Part shown: one piece after another, positions 1 to 6,358 of the stretch | Layout of the letters: each line of letters begins with the position of its first letter | Position numbering within the stretch: the stretch's first letter is position 1 | DNA from: Nitrospiria bacterium | GTDB taxonomy: Bacteria; Nitrospirota; CAKKRA01; 9FT-COMBO-42-15 | Assembly (NCBI GenBank): GCA_919902475.1 | Contig: CAKKRA010000223.1 | Coordinates: 1 to 9,405, forward strand | DNA: 9,405 nt | Direction of reading: 5' to 3' | Notes under the pieces: generated by a model | Database searches by the model: none | What the model saw: only the letters and a program-made list of their open reading frames with translations | What the model was told of the DNA's origin: nothing | Program-made: the position numbers and the translations under genes

Positions 1-1
1 A

Positions 2-295
2 TTTACAGAGGGCTACAACCTTGACGCCTCTGCAAAGGTAAAGCAGGCGGTTTCCCTGCCTGTCATTACTGTAGGCGGCATGCGCACTAAAAGATTTATG
101 GAAGATGCTATTGAGGCAAAGAAAACAGATTTTGTATCAATGGCAAGGCCGTTGATTCGCGAGCCTGACCTTCCAAATAAATTCAGGGATGGAATAACTG
201 AGTCTGCTTCATGCGTCAGTTGCAATCAGTGTGTTGTTGCATCAGATACAAGGAGCATCAGGTGCTATTATAAGAAGCTGAAAACAATAGGATAG
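2..295 (+). CDS. NADH:flavin oxidoreductase, old yellow enzyme family (3' end only)
   Basis: The reading frame is open from the window edge to the TAG/TAA-type stop region at 293-295, so only about 97 C-terminal residues are seen. They match the end of the FMN-binding TIM barrel of old-yellow-enzyme proteins: a beta strand LPVITVGG (phosphate-binding glycines), then the segment DFVSMARPLIREPDLP, which is the usual final barrel strand and FMN phosphate loop. After the barrel comes a Cys cluster C-x2-C-x2-C-x10-C (SCVSCNQC, then IRCYY), comparable to the 4Fe-4S ligands in the 2,4-dienoyl-CoA reductase and trimethylamine dehydrogenase branch. The protein stops about ten residues after the last Cys, so it lacks the FAD/NAD domain that follows in those larger enzymes. 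It is therefore a single-domain type, probably reducing an activated alkene or similar substrate. The substrate cannot be told. Confidence 0.85.
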   Translation, partial: FTEGYNLDASAKVKQAVSLPVITVGGMRTKRFMEDAIEAKKTDFVSMARPLIREPDLPNKFRDGITESASCVSCNQCVVASDTRSIRCYYKKLKTIG

Positions 296-407
296 CAAGA
301 CCCTTTTGCGGCTCATGGGTAAACGGCGGTCATGGGATTGGGGTAATATCAGGAAGGGAAATGGCAGTGTGCCAGTGGGGATGATTAAGAATTTGAACTA
401 AATAGAT

Positions 408-415
408 AAGGAGGG
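408..415 (+). promoter_or_regulatory. Strong Shine-Dalgarno of the pentapeptide-repeat gene
   Basis: AAGGAGGG lies four bases before the ATG at 420. It is the strongest ribosome binding site in the window and fixes that start. The 296-407 stretch before it shows no gene I recognise and no clear promoter. Confidence 0.7.
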
Positions 416-419
416 AAAC

Positions 420-1676
420 ATGGCTGAAAAGAAGAAGATCTTTGCAGAATTAATAGAACCATATAAAAATATTATTTCAATTTTCATACCTTTAATAACA
501 CTAATCATTACAGCAAATACTCAATTTAGCGATTATATGCGTAAAAGCTCTGACGAAAATTTTCGTTCTATAGTTAAATTGCTTTCTTCAGAAAATAAAG
601 AGGAGCGCCTTGCCGCTGCATCAAATATGGGGACATTTATAAAAGAGGGAAGCCGCTGGCCGTATGTATTTAATAAAAGCGGGAATGAAAATACTGATAA
701 TGCAATTGATATACTTATAAACAGGGTGTCCGTAGAGCTTGACTATAATGTTTTGAACGCTATTAAAGGTAGTTTGATGAAAATTAAAAAGAAAGAACAC
801 GATGAATATAAAAAGATTATTCAGAAATTATTGGATGTAGATAGAAATATATTCATACAAAATTATGCATTAAAAAAATGGAAAGATGATAGCCAAAAAG
901 AATATTTCCAGAAAGAAAATGAATATGCTACCAGATTAAAGGCAAAAGAAGTAGATAAAACAATTCTTGATAATATAAAAGAAGAGATGAAGAGGAAGCA
1001 GGATGCCTATCTTAAAAGAGAAAAGGATTTTAGTGAATTAAGCATGCATAAACAGGTAAATGCAGACTTTATTGCTGCTTTTTTGGATGTAACAAAATAT
1101 TATCCTATAGAAAGCCTGAATTTTTATCTAAATTCTCTTAACAGTGCACGTTTGTTTGGCCTAAATTTTAAGAAATCAAATTTTGAAAGGTCTGCCATCT
1201 CAAATAGCATAATAGAAGAAGCTACATTTGATGGAGCAATTATAATAGATACGCTTTTTACTTTCTCTGACCTTACAAAAAGCAGGTTTATTGATTGTAA
1301 GATAACTGCATCTCTATTTAATCATATATCTTCTTTTAAGGGAGCGTCATTCTCTGCGGTAGAATTTAATGATGTTTTTTTTGTAGGTTCAGATTTAACT
1401 GAAGCAAATTTTAAGGGTGCAAAAGGTTTGAAACCAATTTATTTTTATAAAGCTAAAAATATTGAAAAAGCAGAATTTGACAATGAATTCAAAATTAAAC
1501 TTACTAATGAGCTCGGGATTGACTCAGTAAAAATGACTGATGAAAAATTTCTGGAATATATAAAAAGTTCTGAATTACGCTTTAGAAAAGATAAAATAGC
1601 TGAACTTGAAACAACTCTTAAAGAGCTAAAAACCCCTGAACAGGAAAAAGGCAAGAAAAAGAGTAAAACCTTTTAA
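420..1676 (+). CDS. Membrane-anchored pentapeptide-repeat protein with N-terminal helical repeats
   Basis: 418 residues. A short charged N-terminus is followed by one hydrophobic segment (about residues 17-33, IISIFIPLITLIITA), with no obvious signal-peptidase site, so it is probably a membrane anchor. Residues about 46-150 look like HEAT/armadillo-type helical repeats; examples start at IVKLLSSENKEERLAAASNM and near IIQKLLDVDRNIFI. Residues 150-210 are highly charged and probably a long helix or coiled coil. Residues about 243-336 form a pentapeptide-repeat region with the A(D/N)LxX rhythm (LFGLNF, SNFERS, ATFDGA, SDLTKS, RFIDCK, ASFSAV, SDLTEANFKGA), expected to fold as a quadrilateral beta helix. 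The C-terminus is a Lys/Glu-rich helix ending in a basic tail. Function is unknown. Pentapeptide domains are interaction scaffolds; nothing points to gyrase protection specifically. The gene is more A+T-rich than valS, which suggests separate ancestry. Confidence 0.8.
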   Translation: MAEKKKIFAELIEPYKNIISIFIPLITLIITANTQFSDYMRKSSDENFRSIVKLLSSENKEERLAAASNMGTFIKEGSRWPYVFNKSGNENTDNAIDILINRVSVELDYNVLNAIKGSLMKIKKKEHDEYKKIIQKLLDVDRNIFIQNYALKKWKDDSQKEYFQKENEYATRLKAKEVDKTILDNIKEEMKRKQDAYLKREKDFSELSMHKQVNADFIAAFLDVTKYYPIESLNFYLNSLNSARLFGLNFKKSNFERSAISNSIIEEATFDGAIIIDTLFTFSDLTKSRFIDCKITASLFNHISSFKGASFSAVEFNDVFFVGSDLTEANFKGAKGLKPIYFYKAKNIEKAEFDNEFKIKLTNELGIDSVKMTDEKFLEYIKSSELRFRKDKIAELETTLKELKTPEQEKGKKKSKTF

Positions 1677-1725
1677 TGCGATAATTTACAAAATAAACAG
1701 ACATTTTCAAAAAAGTTTGATTAGC

Positions 1726-1750
1726 AGGGGCGAAATATCGCCTCGCCCCT
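1726..1750. repeat. GC-rich inverted repeat, possible terminator or dispersed repeat
   Basis: AGGGGCGA at 1726-1733 is the exact reverse complement of TCGCCCCT at 1743-1750, with a nine-base loop. A nested alternative stem GCGA/TCGC exists at 1730-1741. It sits 50 bases after the pentapeptide gene in an A+T-rich spacer and stands out sharply by composition. There is no T-run after it, so intrinsic termination is uncertain. Its form (TAGGGGCGA...TCGCCCCTA) resembles small palindromic elements dispersed in many bacterial genomes; copy number cannot be judged here. Confidence 0.6.
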
Positions 1751-1802
1751 ACTTAACCTATTCATGGAAGTTATAAACCTATCCATTATTTTGTTTCTAT
1801 CC

Positions 1803-1817
1803 TGACATTTTTTGTCA
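1803..1817. repeat. Small inverted repeat in the spacer before the exported protein gene
   Basis: TGACA and TGTCA form a perfect 5-base inverted repeat around a five-T centre, about 60-80 bases upstream of the -24/-12 element. Such a site could bind a dimeric regulator, but it is short enough to occur by chance. Confidence 0.25.
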
Positions 1818-1878
1818 TTTTCAGTTTGTGCAAGTCTCTTTCTGTATCATAACTCCTCAATTTTGTTAATATTTTTTT

Positions 1879-1900
1879 TTGGCATGAAATATGCTATAAT
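1879..1900 (+). promoter_or_regulatory. Promoter, sigma-54 -24/-12 form overlapping a sigma-70 extended -10
   Basis: TTGGCATG, four bases, then ATGCT matches the sigma-54 consensus YTGGCACG-N4-TTGCW, with the GG (1881-1882) and GC (1893-1894) dinucleotides exactly 12 bases apart. The same bases include TGCTATAAT (1892-1900), a perfect TATAAT with the extended -10 TGn; the sigma-70 -35 position would be only a T-run. Either factor could use it. It lies about 37 bases before the start codon at 1937 and is followed by the ribosome site AAGGGGG (1922-1928). Confidence 0.6.
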
Positions 1901-1936
1901 ATGTATTAGGAGGCTTGAATTAAGGGGGAAATAATA

Positions 1937-2395
1937 ATGTTTAATTGGTTTTATAAAAATAAGGGGCATCCTAAAATCATTGCTATAATCCTCGTACTTA
2001 TCTTATCTGTTGCAATATCCGGCAATGTGCCTGCTGAGGATGGTATATCCAAAGAGAGGCAGAACACTTTTATTGAGATAATCCAGCCATGGCTAAAGGG
2101 CTGGTTTGTTAATCATGCTATTGAGGTCAGTCTAAGTGATGATGCTAAAATTGAGAGAAAGCTTATTAGCTCTTCACTCATCAAATTTGAAAACATAAAT
2201 GGTCAGGAAAGGTATTCTGTAAATATCATTTACCATGTAGTTATCAGCGATGGGCCTTCTGATATTGTTCTCCATGGGCTGAAAGAGCAGCAGATTATCT
2301 TTTTGCTCAAGGGTGATGATCTGATAGATTACTTTCCGTTTGATGAATACTGGAAAGAAAAACCCCTTCAAAAAATGGATGATCTTCAAATATAA
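1937..2395 (+). CDS. Small exported protein of unknown function
   Basis: 152 residues with a classical signal peptide: a basic n-region (KNKGHPK), a hydrophobic core IIAIILVLILSVAI (about residues 14-27), and a likely cleavage site after VPA (about residue 33, V-x-A before ED). The mature part of about 119 residues is soluble and mixed alpha/beta, with no Cys after the signal and no recognisable catalytic motif. It contains alternating strands such as YSVNIIYHVVI and an acidic aromatic tail. I do not recognise the family. The start ATG has a good ribosome site 8 bases upstream and the promoter-like element at 1879-1900. It looks like a single-gene transcript encoding a periplasmic or surface protein, possibly made under sigma-54 control. 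Confidence 0.75.
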   Translation: MFNWFYKNKGHPKIIAIILVLILSVAISGNVPAEDGISKERQNTFIEIIQPWLKGWFVNHAIEVSLSDDAKIERKLISSSLIKFENINGQERYSVNIIYHVVISDGPSDIVLHGLKEQQIIFLLKGDDLIDYFPFDEYWKEKPLQKMDDLQI

Positions 2396-2472
2396 TTTAA
2401 CCCTTCTTTCTTATCTTTTATAAAAAATCAATACCCTTCTAAATTCCTTTTGTCTCTTTACAACACCTCGCT

Positions 2473-2503
2473 TTGATGTTATCATACCTACCAATTTTAT
2501 ATT
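2473..2503 (+). promoter_or_regulatory. Weak candidate promoter for the valS operon
   Basis: TTGATG (2473-2478) and TATATT (2498-2503), 19 bases apart (18 if TTATAT is the -10), are the best sigma-70-like pair in the 2396-2607 spacer. Both boxes depart from consensus and the spacing is long, so this is only a candidate. I saw no T-box specifier or antiterminator element here. Confidence 0.25.
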
Positions 2504-2530
2504 ATCTAACTGAAGATATGGGCTTTTTTC

Positions 2531-2574
2531 ACCCTCCCCTTTGTCCCCTCCCGTCAAGGGATGGGAGAGAGGGA
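2531..2574. repeat. C-rich/G-rich imperfect palindrome, dispersed-repeat-like
   Basis: The pyrimidine-rich strand ACCCTCCCCTTTGTCCCCTC is followed by CCGTCAAGGGATGGGAGAGA and GGGA. TCCCCTCCC (2544-2552) pairs imperfectly with GGGAGAGAGGGA (2563-2574) around a CGTCAAGGG-like loop. The composition is sharply different from the A+T-rich spacer. From memory, similar palindromes built on CCCCTCCCGTCAAGGG recur between genes in several proteobacterial and related genomes; I cannot confirm copies here. It lies just upstream of valS and could affect leader RNA folding. Confidence 0.5.
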
Positions 2575-2607
2575 TTAATTTTATGAAAAGGAGTGTTTTA
2601 TTGCGAA

Positions 2608-5400
2608 ATGACACAGGAATTGAGTAAGACTTATGAGCCGAAGGATGTAGAAAATAAATGGTATAGCTTCTGGCTGGAAAAGGGTTTTTTTCATGCTGAT
2701 GAAAATTCAGACAAGAAGCCTTATACAATAGTTATCCCGCCGCCTAATATAACAGGCTCGCTTCACATGGGACATGCCTTAAATAACACACTTCAGGATA
2801 TACTTATCCGATGGAAAAGGATGAGTGGATACAACGCACTCTGGATGCCGGGGACAGACCATGCTGGCATTGCAACGCAGAATGTTGTTGAAAAACAGCT
2901 TTCAAATGAAGGGACTAATCGGCATGCAATCGGGAGAGATAAGTTTATTGAGCGTGTATGGAAGTGGCGTGAAGAGTCAGGCGGAACAATAATAAGACAG
3001 CTCAAAAGGCTCGGCTCATCCTGCGATTGGGATAGAGAAAGATTTACAATGGATGAAGGCCTTTCAGAGGCTGTTAAAGAGGTCTTTGTAAGGCTATATA
3101 ATGAAGGGCTAATCTATAGAGACAATTATATTATCAACTGGTGTCCAAGATGCCACACTGCCTTATCAGACCTTGAGGTGGATTCTGTTGACACAACAGG
3201 CGCACTTTATCATATCCGCTATCCAATAATAGGAAGCAAGGATGCTGTTGTAGTTGCAACAACAAGGCCAGAGACAATGCTCGGAGATACTGCTGTTGCT
3301 ATAAATCCTGATGATAAGAGATATAAAAATGTAAAAGGCAAAAAGCTTTTTCTCCCAATTGCAAACAAGGAGATACCTGTTATTGAGGATGCGGTTGTTG
3401 ATATGGAATTTGGAACAGGCGCTGTAAAGGTAACGCCAGCACATGACCCTGCTGATTTTGAGATGGGAAAGAGGCACAATCTTTCTCAGATTGTTGTGAT
3501 AGATGATTCTGGCAATATGACTGCTGAGGCAGGCGGCAAATACAAAGGCATGAAGCGGGAGGAGTGCAGAAAGGAAATAGTAAAACAGCTTGAGGAAGAG
3601 GGCTATCTAATTAAAAAAGAGGCGCATCAGCATGCAGTCGGCCATTGCTACAGGTGCAGGGCAATTGTTGAACCTCTTGTAAAGCTCCAGTGGTTTGTAA
3701 AGATTAAGCCATTGGCAGAAGAGGCAATTAAGGCAGTTGAAGATGAGAAGATAAGGTTTATCCCTAAAGGCTGGGAGAATACATATTTTGAGTGGATGAG
3801 GAATATAAAGGACTGGTGCATATCAAGGCAGATATGGTGGGGGCATCAGATACCTGCATGGTATTGCTGCGACTGCTTTGGCGATAAGATTACAATCTTT
3901 TCCCATGATAAGCCCTCAGGCACAAGTTATACAGCCCTTAGAAAAAGCGGCAAGACGCATGAAGAGATACTCGGCTCTGTGGACAGATGCATTATTGATA
4001 AATCAGTTGAGCCGATTGTTAGCAAAGGCAAACCAAAGTGTCCAAAGTGCAATGGCAGCAATATGATTCAGGAGCCTGATGTGCTTGATACATGGTTCTC
4101 ATCTGCGCTCTGGCCATTTTCTACACTCGGCTGGCCTCAGAAGACTAAAGAGCTGTCTGCATTCTATCCAACAGATACGCTTGTTACAGGTTTTGATATC
4201 ATCTTCTTCTGGGTTGCGAGGATGATTATGATGGGCCTGAAATTTATGAATGATGCGCCTTTTAAGGATGTGTATATACATGCGCTTGTGCGTGATGCAG
4301 AGGGACAGAAGATGAGCAAGTCCAAAGGCAATGTAATAGACCCATTAATAATGATAGACAAATACGGCGCAGATGCCCTGCGTTTTACACTCTCTGCAAT
4401 GGCATCGCCTGGAAGGGATATAAAACTCTCAGAGGAGAGGATTGAGGGCTACAGAAACTTCTGCAATAAGCTATGGAATGCATCAAGATTTGCCATGATG
4501 AATATAGATAAGGATTTTAAGGCAAAGACTATTGATTCACAAAATCTTTTTGATAAATGGATTTTAAGCAGACTGAACAGATTGACAAAGGATACAACAG
4601 AGGCATTAAAAGGCTACAGGTTTGATGAGGCTGCAAATGGCGTTTATCAGTTTATCTGGCACGAGTTCTGCGACTGGTATCTGGAGCTTATTAAACCTGT
4701 CTTAAACAAGAAGGAAGATGCAGACAAAGTTGCAATGACACAGACAGTGCTGATTCATGTGCTTGAGTCTTCTTTAAGGCTTCTGCATCCATTTATGCCG
4801 TTTATAACAGAGGAGATTTGGCAGAGGCTGCCAAGATTTGGCGAGGCTGCAAGCATATCATCCATAATGACAGCGCCATTTCCAGTTGTAGGGGATAAAT
4901 TGATTGATAATCGTATTGAAGATGAGGCGAGGCTTCTTCAGGATGCAATAAGCTCTGTTAGAAATATACGCGGTGAGATGAACATCAAACCATCTGTGGA
5001 GATAGATGTTTTATTTAAAACAGCAGATGAGAACAGGGCAGATTTTTTTAAAGAATATACTGACTATATAAAATTCTTAACAAGGGCAAAGGGCGTTAAA
5101 ATCGGCACTGATATTGAAAAGCCAAAGATGTCTGCAACTGGGATATTAAAGGATATGGAGGTATATATTCCAATTGAGGGTCTGGTGGATTTTGCAGAGG
5201 AATTGAGCAGACTGCAGAAAGAGGCAGAGAAGATTAAAAAAGAGATTGAATTTGTTAATAAGAAACTTGGAAATCAGGACTTCGTAGACAAGGCGCCAGA
5301 GGCGGTTGTAATAAAGGAAAAAGAAATGTATAAGGAATTTGCAGAGAAGCTGAGTAAGATAGAGTCTGGTATCAGGAAGATAGAGGCTCTAAAAACATGA
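2608..5400 (+). CDS. valS: Valyl-tRNA synthetase
   Basis: Class I synthetase charging tRNA-Val with valine in the cytoplasm; 930 residues, normal for the family. Signature parts in order: PPPNITGSLHMGHAL with the HIGH-type motif (HMGH, residues 53-56); a Zn-like CPRCHTALSD; the editing (CP1) domain with TTRPETMLGDTAVAINP and GTGAVKVTPAHDPADFE; WGHQIPAWYC; DVLDTWFSSALWPFSTLGWP; KMSKS (568-572) followed by KGNVIDP; a helical anticodon-binding domain; and the C-terminal coiled coil (from about GLVDFAEELSRLQKEAEK) that contacts tRNA. I chose ATG 2608 over the in-frame GTG at 2593 because homology begins at MTQELSKTYEPK and AAAAGGAG (2586-2593) would overlap the GTG; the resulting 14-base spacer is long. 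About 54 residues separate the Cys of WYCCDC from CPKC, longer than I expect. The stop overlaps nadC. Confidence 0.97.
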   Translation: MTQELSKTYEPKDVENKWYSFWLEKGFFHADENSDKKPYTIVIPPPNITGSLHMGHALNNTLQDILIRWKRMSGYNALWMPGTDHAGIATQNVVEKQLSNEGTNRHAIGRDKFIERVWKWREESGGTIIRQLKRLGSSCDWDRERFTMDEGLSEAVKEVFVRLYNEGLIYRDNYIINWCPRCHTALSDLEVDSVDTTGALYHIRYPIIGSKDAVVVATTRPETMLGDTAVAINPDDKRYKNVKGKKLFLPIANKEIPVIEDAVVDMEFGTGAVKVTPAHDPADFEMGKRHNLSQIVVIDDSGNMTAEAGGKYKGMKREECRKEIVKQLEEEGYLIKKEAHQHAVGHCYRCRAIVEPLVKLQWFVKIKPLAEEAIKAVEDEKIRFIPKGWENTYFEWMRNIKDWCISRQIWWGHQIPAWYCCDCFGDKITIFSHDKPSGTSYTALRKSGKTHEEILGSVDRCIIDKSVEPIVSKGKPKCPKCNGSNMIQEPDVLDTWFSSALWPFSTLGWPQKTKELSAFYPTDTLVTGFDIIFFWVARMIMMGLKFMNDAPFKDVYIHALVRDAEGQKMSKSKGNVIDPLIMIDKYGADALRFTLSAMASPGRDIKLSEERIEGYRNFCNKLWNASRFAMMNIDKDFKAKTIDSQNLFDKWILSRLNRLTKDTTEALKGYRFDEAANGVYQFIWHEFCDWYLELIKPVLNKKEDADKVAMTQTVLIHVLESSLRLLHPFMPFITEEIWQRLPRFGEAASISSIMTAPFPVVGDKLIDNRIEDEARLLQDAISSVRNIRGEMNIKPSVEIDVLFKTADENRADFFKEYTDYIKFLTRAKGVKIGTDIEKPKMSATGILKDMEVYIPIEGLVDFAEELSRLQKEAEKIKKEIEFVNKKLGNQDFVDKAPEAVVIKEKEMYKEFAEKLSKIESGIRKIEALKT

Positions 5401-6239
5401 AAATTCCAAAATCACAAATTACAGCCTTTGTAAAAAATGCGCTTGCAGAGGACATAGGCAGCGGTGATATTACAACCAATGTAATAGTCCCTGAAAGGAC
5501 ATTGGCAAGAGGGGCTATTGTATTAGAAGAGGATGCAGTAATAGCAGGTCTGGAGATTGCTGAAGAGGTGTTCAGACAATTAGATAAGGATATGAAGTTT
5601 TCTGCTGCGTATAAAGACGGCGCAAAGGTATTAAAGGGAAAGGTTATTGCTAAGATTTCTGGAAAGGCAAGGCCGCTATTAACAGGCGAGAGGACTGCAT
5701 TAAATATATTACAAAGGTTATCAGGTATTGCAGCGCTCACTAATAGCTTTGTAAGGGCAGTTAAGGGAACAGATGCAAAGATAGTTGATACACGAAAGAC
5801 AACGCCTAATCTTCGCATTTTTGAGAAGTATGCAGTCTTAATGGGCGGCGGCCATAATCACCGCTTTGGTCTTTATGATGCTGTGCTGATAAAGGATAAT
5901 CATATTAGTATAGCCGGAGGCATAAAAAAGGCGGTTGCAATGGCAAGGCAAAACATCCCGCATACTATGAAGATAGAGGTGGAGGCCAAGAGTCTGAAAG
6001 AGGTAAAGGATGCAATAACAGCAGGCGCAGATATAATCATGCTTGATAATATGTCAATACCAATGATGAAAAAGGCAGTTGCCATGATAAACAAAAAGGC
6101 TGTAGTTGAGGCATCCGGAAATATCAACTTAAAAAATGTCAGGGATGTCGCCTTAACAGGCGTTGACATCATCTCAATCGGCGCATTGACGCACTCTTAT
6201 AAAGCTGTGCAGATGAGTATGAACATAGAGAAGGTTTGA
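5397..6239 (+). CDS. nadC: Nicotinate-nucleotide pyrophosphorylase (quinolinate phosphoribosyltransferase)
   Basis: Catalyses quinolinate + PRPP to nicotinate mononucleotide + CO2 + PPi, the third step of de novo NAD synthesis, in the cytoplasm. 280 residues is standard. Family motifs are all present: EDIGSGDITT (18-27), GERTALNILQRLSGIA (97-112), DTRKTTPNLR (131-140; most members have Gly where this has Asn), the GGGHNHRFGLYDAVLIKDNH signature (150-169), KIEVE (192-196), MLDNM (215-219), EASGNI (238-243) and SIGALTHS (260-267). The ATG overlaps the valS stop as ATGA, so the two are almost certainly one operon with translational coupling. No nadA or nadB is in view. The stop TGA at 6237-6239 overlaps a TTG that could open the next small frame. 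Confidence 0.97.
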   Translation: MKIPKSQITAFVKNALAEDIGSGDITTNVIVPERTLARGAIVLEEDAVIAGLEIAEEVFRQLDKDMKFSAAYKDGAKVLKGKVIAKISGKARPLLTGERTALNILQRLSGIAALTNSFVRAVKGTDAKIVDTRKTTPNLRIFEKYAVLMGGGHNHRFGLYDAVLIKDNHISIAGGIKKAVAMARQNIPHTMKIEVEAKSLKEVKDAITAGADIIMLDNMSIPMMKKAVAMINKKAVVEASGNINLKNVRDVALTGVDIISIGALTHSYKAVQMSMNIEKV

Positions 6240-6358
6240 GAAAGCAATCTGTTCCGCTCCCTGTTGTGGCTAATGCAGGAGGGCTTAAGGCTCTAAAAGC
6301 ATTGGGCGAACCAAAAGACATTATTAACAAAACAAAAAAGAGGCTGTTTGCGATATGA
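6236..6358 (+). CDS. Possible 40-residue ORF nested between nadC and the DUF4062 gene
   Basis: If started at TTG 6236 (overlapping the nadC stop as TTGA), it runs 40 codons to a TGA that overlaps the ATG of the next gene as ATGA. It would be a short basic peptide: RKQSVPLPVVANAGG, then LKALKALGEPKDII and a basic NKTKKRL end. The same TTGA junction is used by the HEPN/MNT pair in this window, where both partners are clear genes, which makes this start plausible. Against it, the purine-rich AGAAGG before TTG is too close to be a good ribosome site, and I do not recognise the protein. A GTG at 6266 is an alternative start. It could be a real small protein, a coupling device, or the worn-down end of a lost gene. 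Confidence 0.35.
   Translation: MRKQSVPLPVVANAGGLKALKALGEPKDIINKTKKRLFAI

Noticed and set aside
315..401. Small ORF of 28 codons after the flavin oxidoreductase
   Set aside because: It starts at ATG 315 without a ribosome site, its product has no recognisable feature, and the length is expected by chance.
2396..2607. T-box leader controlling valS
   Set aside because: No GGUGGnACCGCG-like antiterminator bulge or long structured leader could be found. T-boxes are also mainly a Gram-positive device.
2583..2627. 14-codon ORF overlapping the valS start, as a possible leader peptide
   Set aside because: There are no runs of Val codons that would suit attenuation and no terminator-like structure after it. 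It is probably chance.
2411..2728. 105-codon minus-strand open frame across the start of valS
   Set aside because: It overlaps well-supported valS coding sequence and runs through the C-rich palindrome. The product is low-complexity and has no family resemblance.
5372..5818. 148-codon open frame on the minus strand
   Set aside because: It is antisense to nadC, whose product matches its family along the whole length. The antisense product has no recognisable motif.
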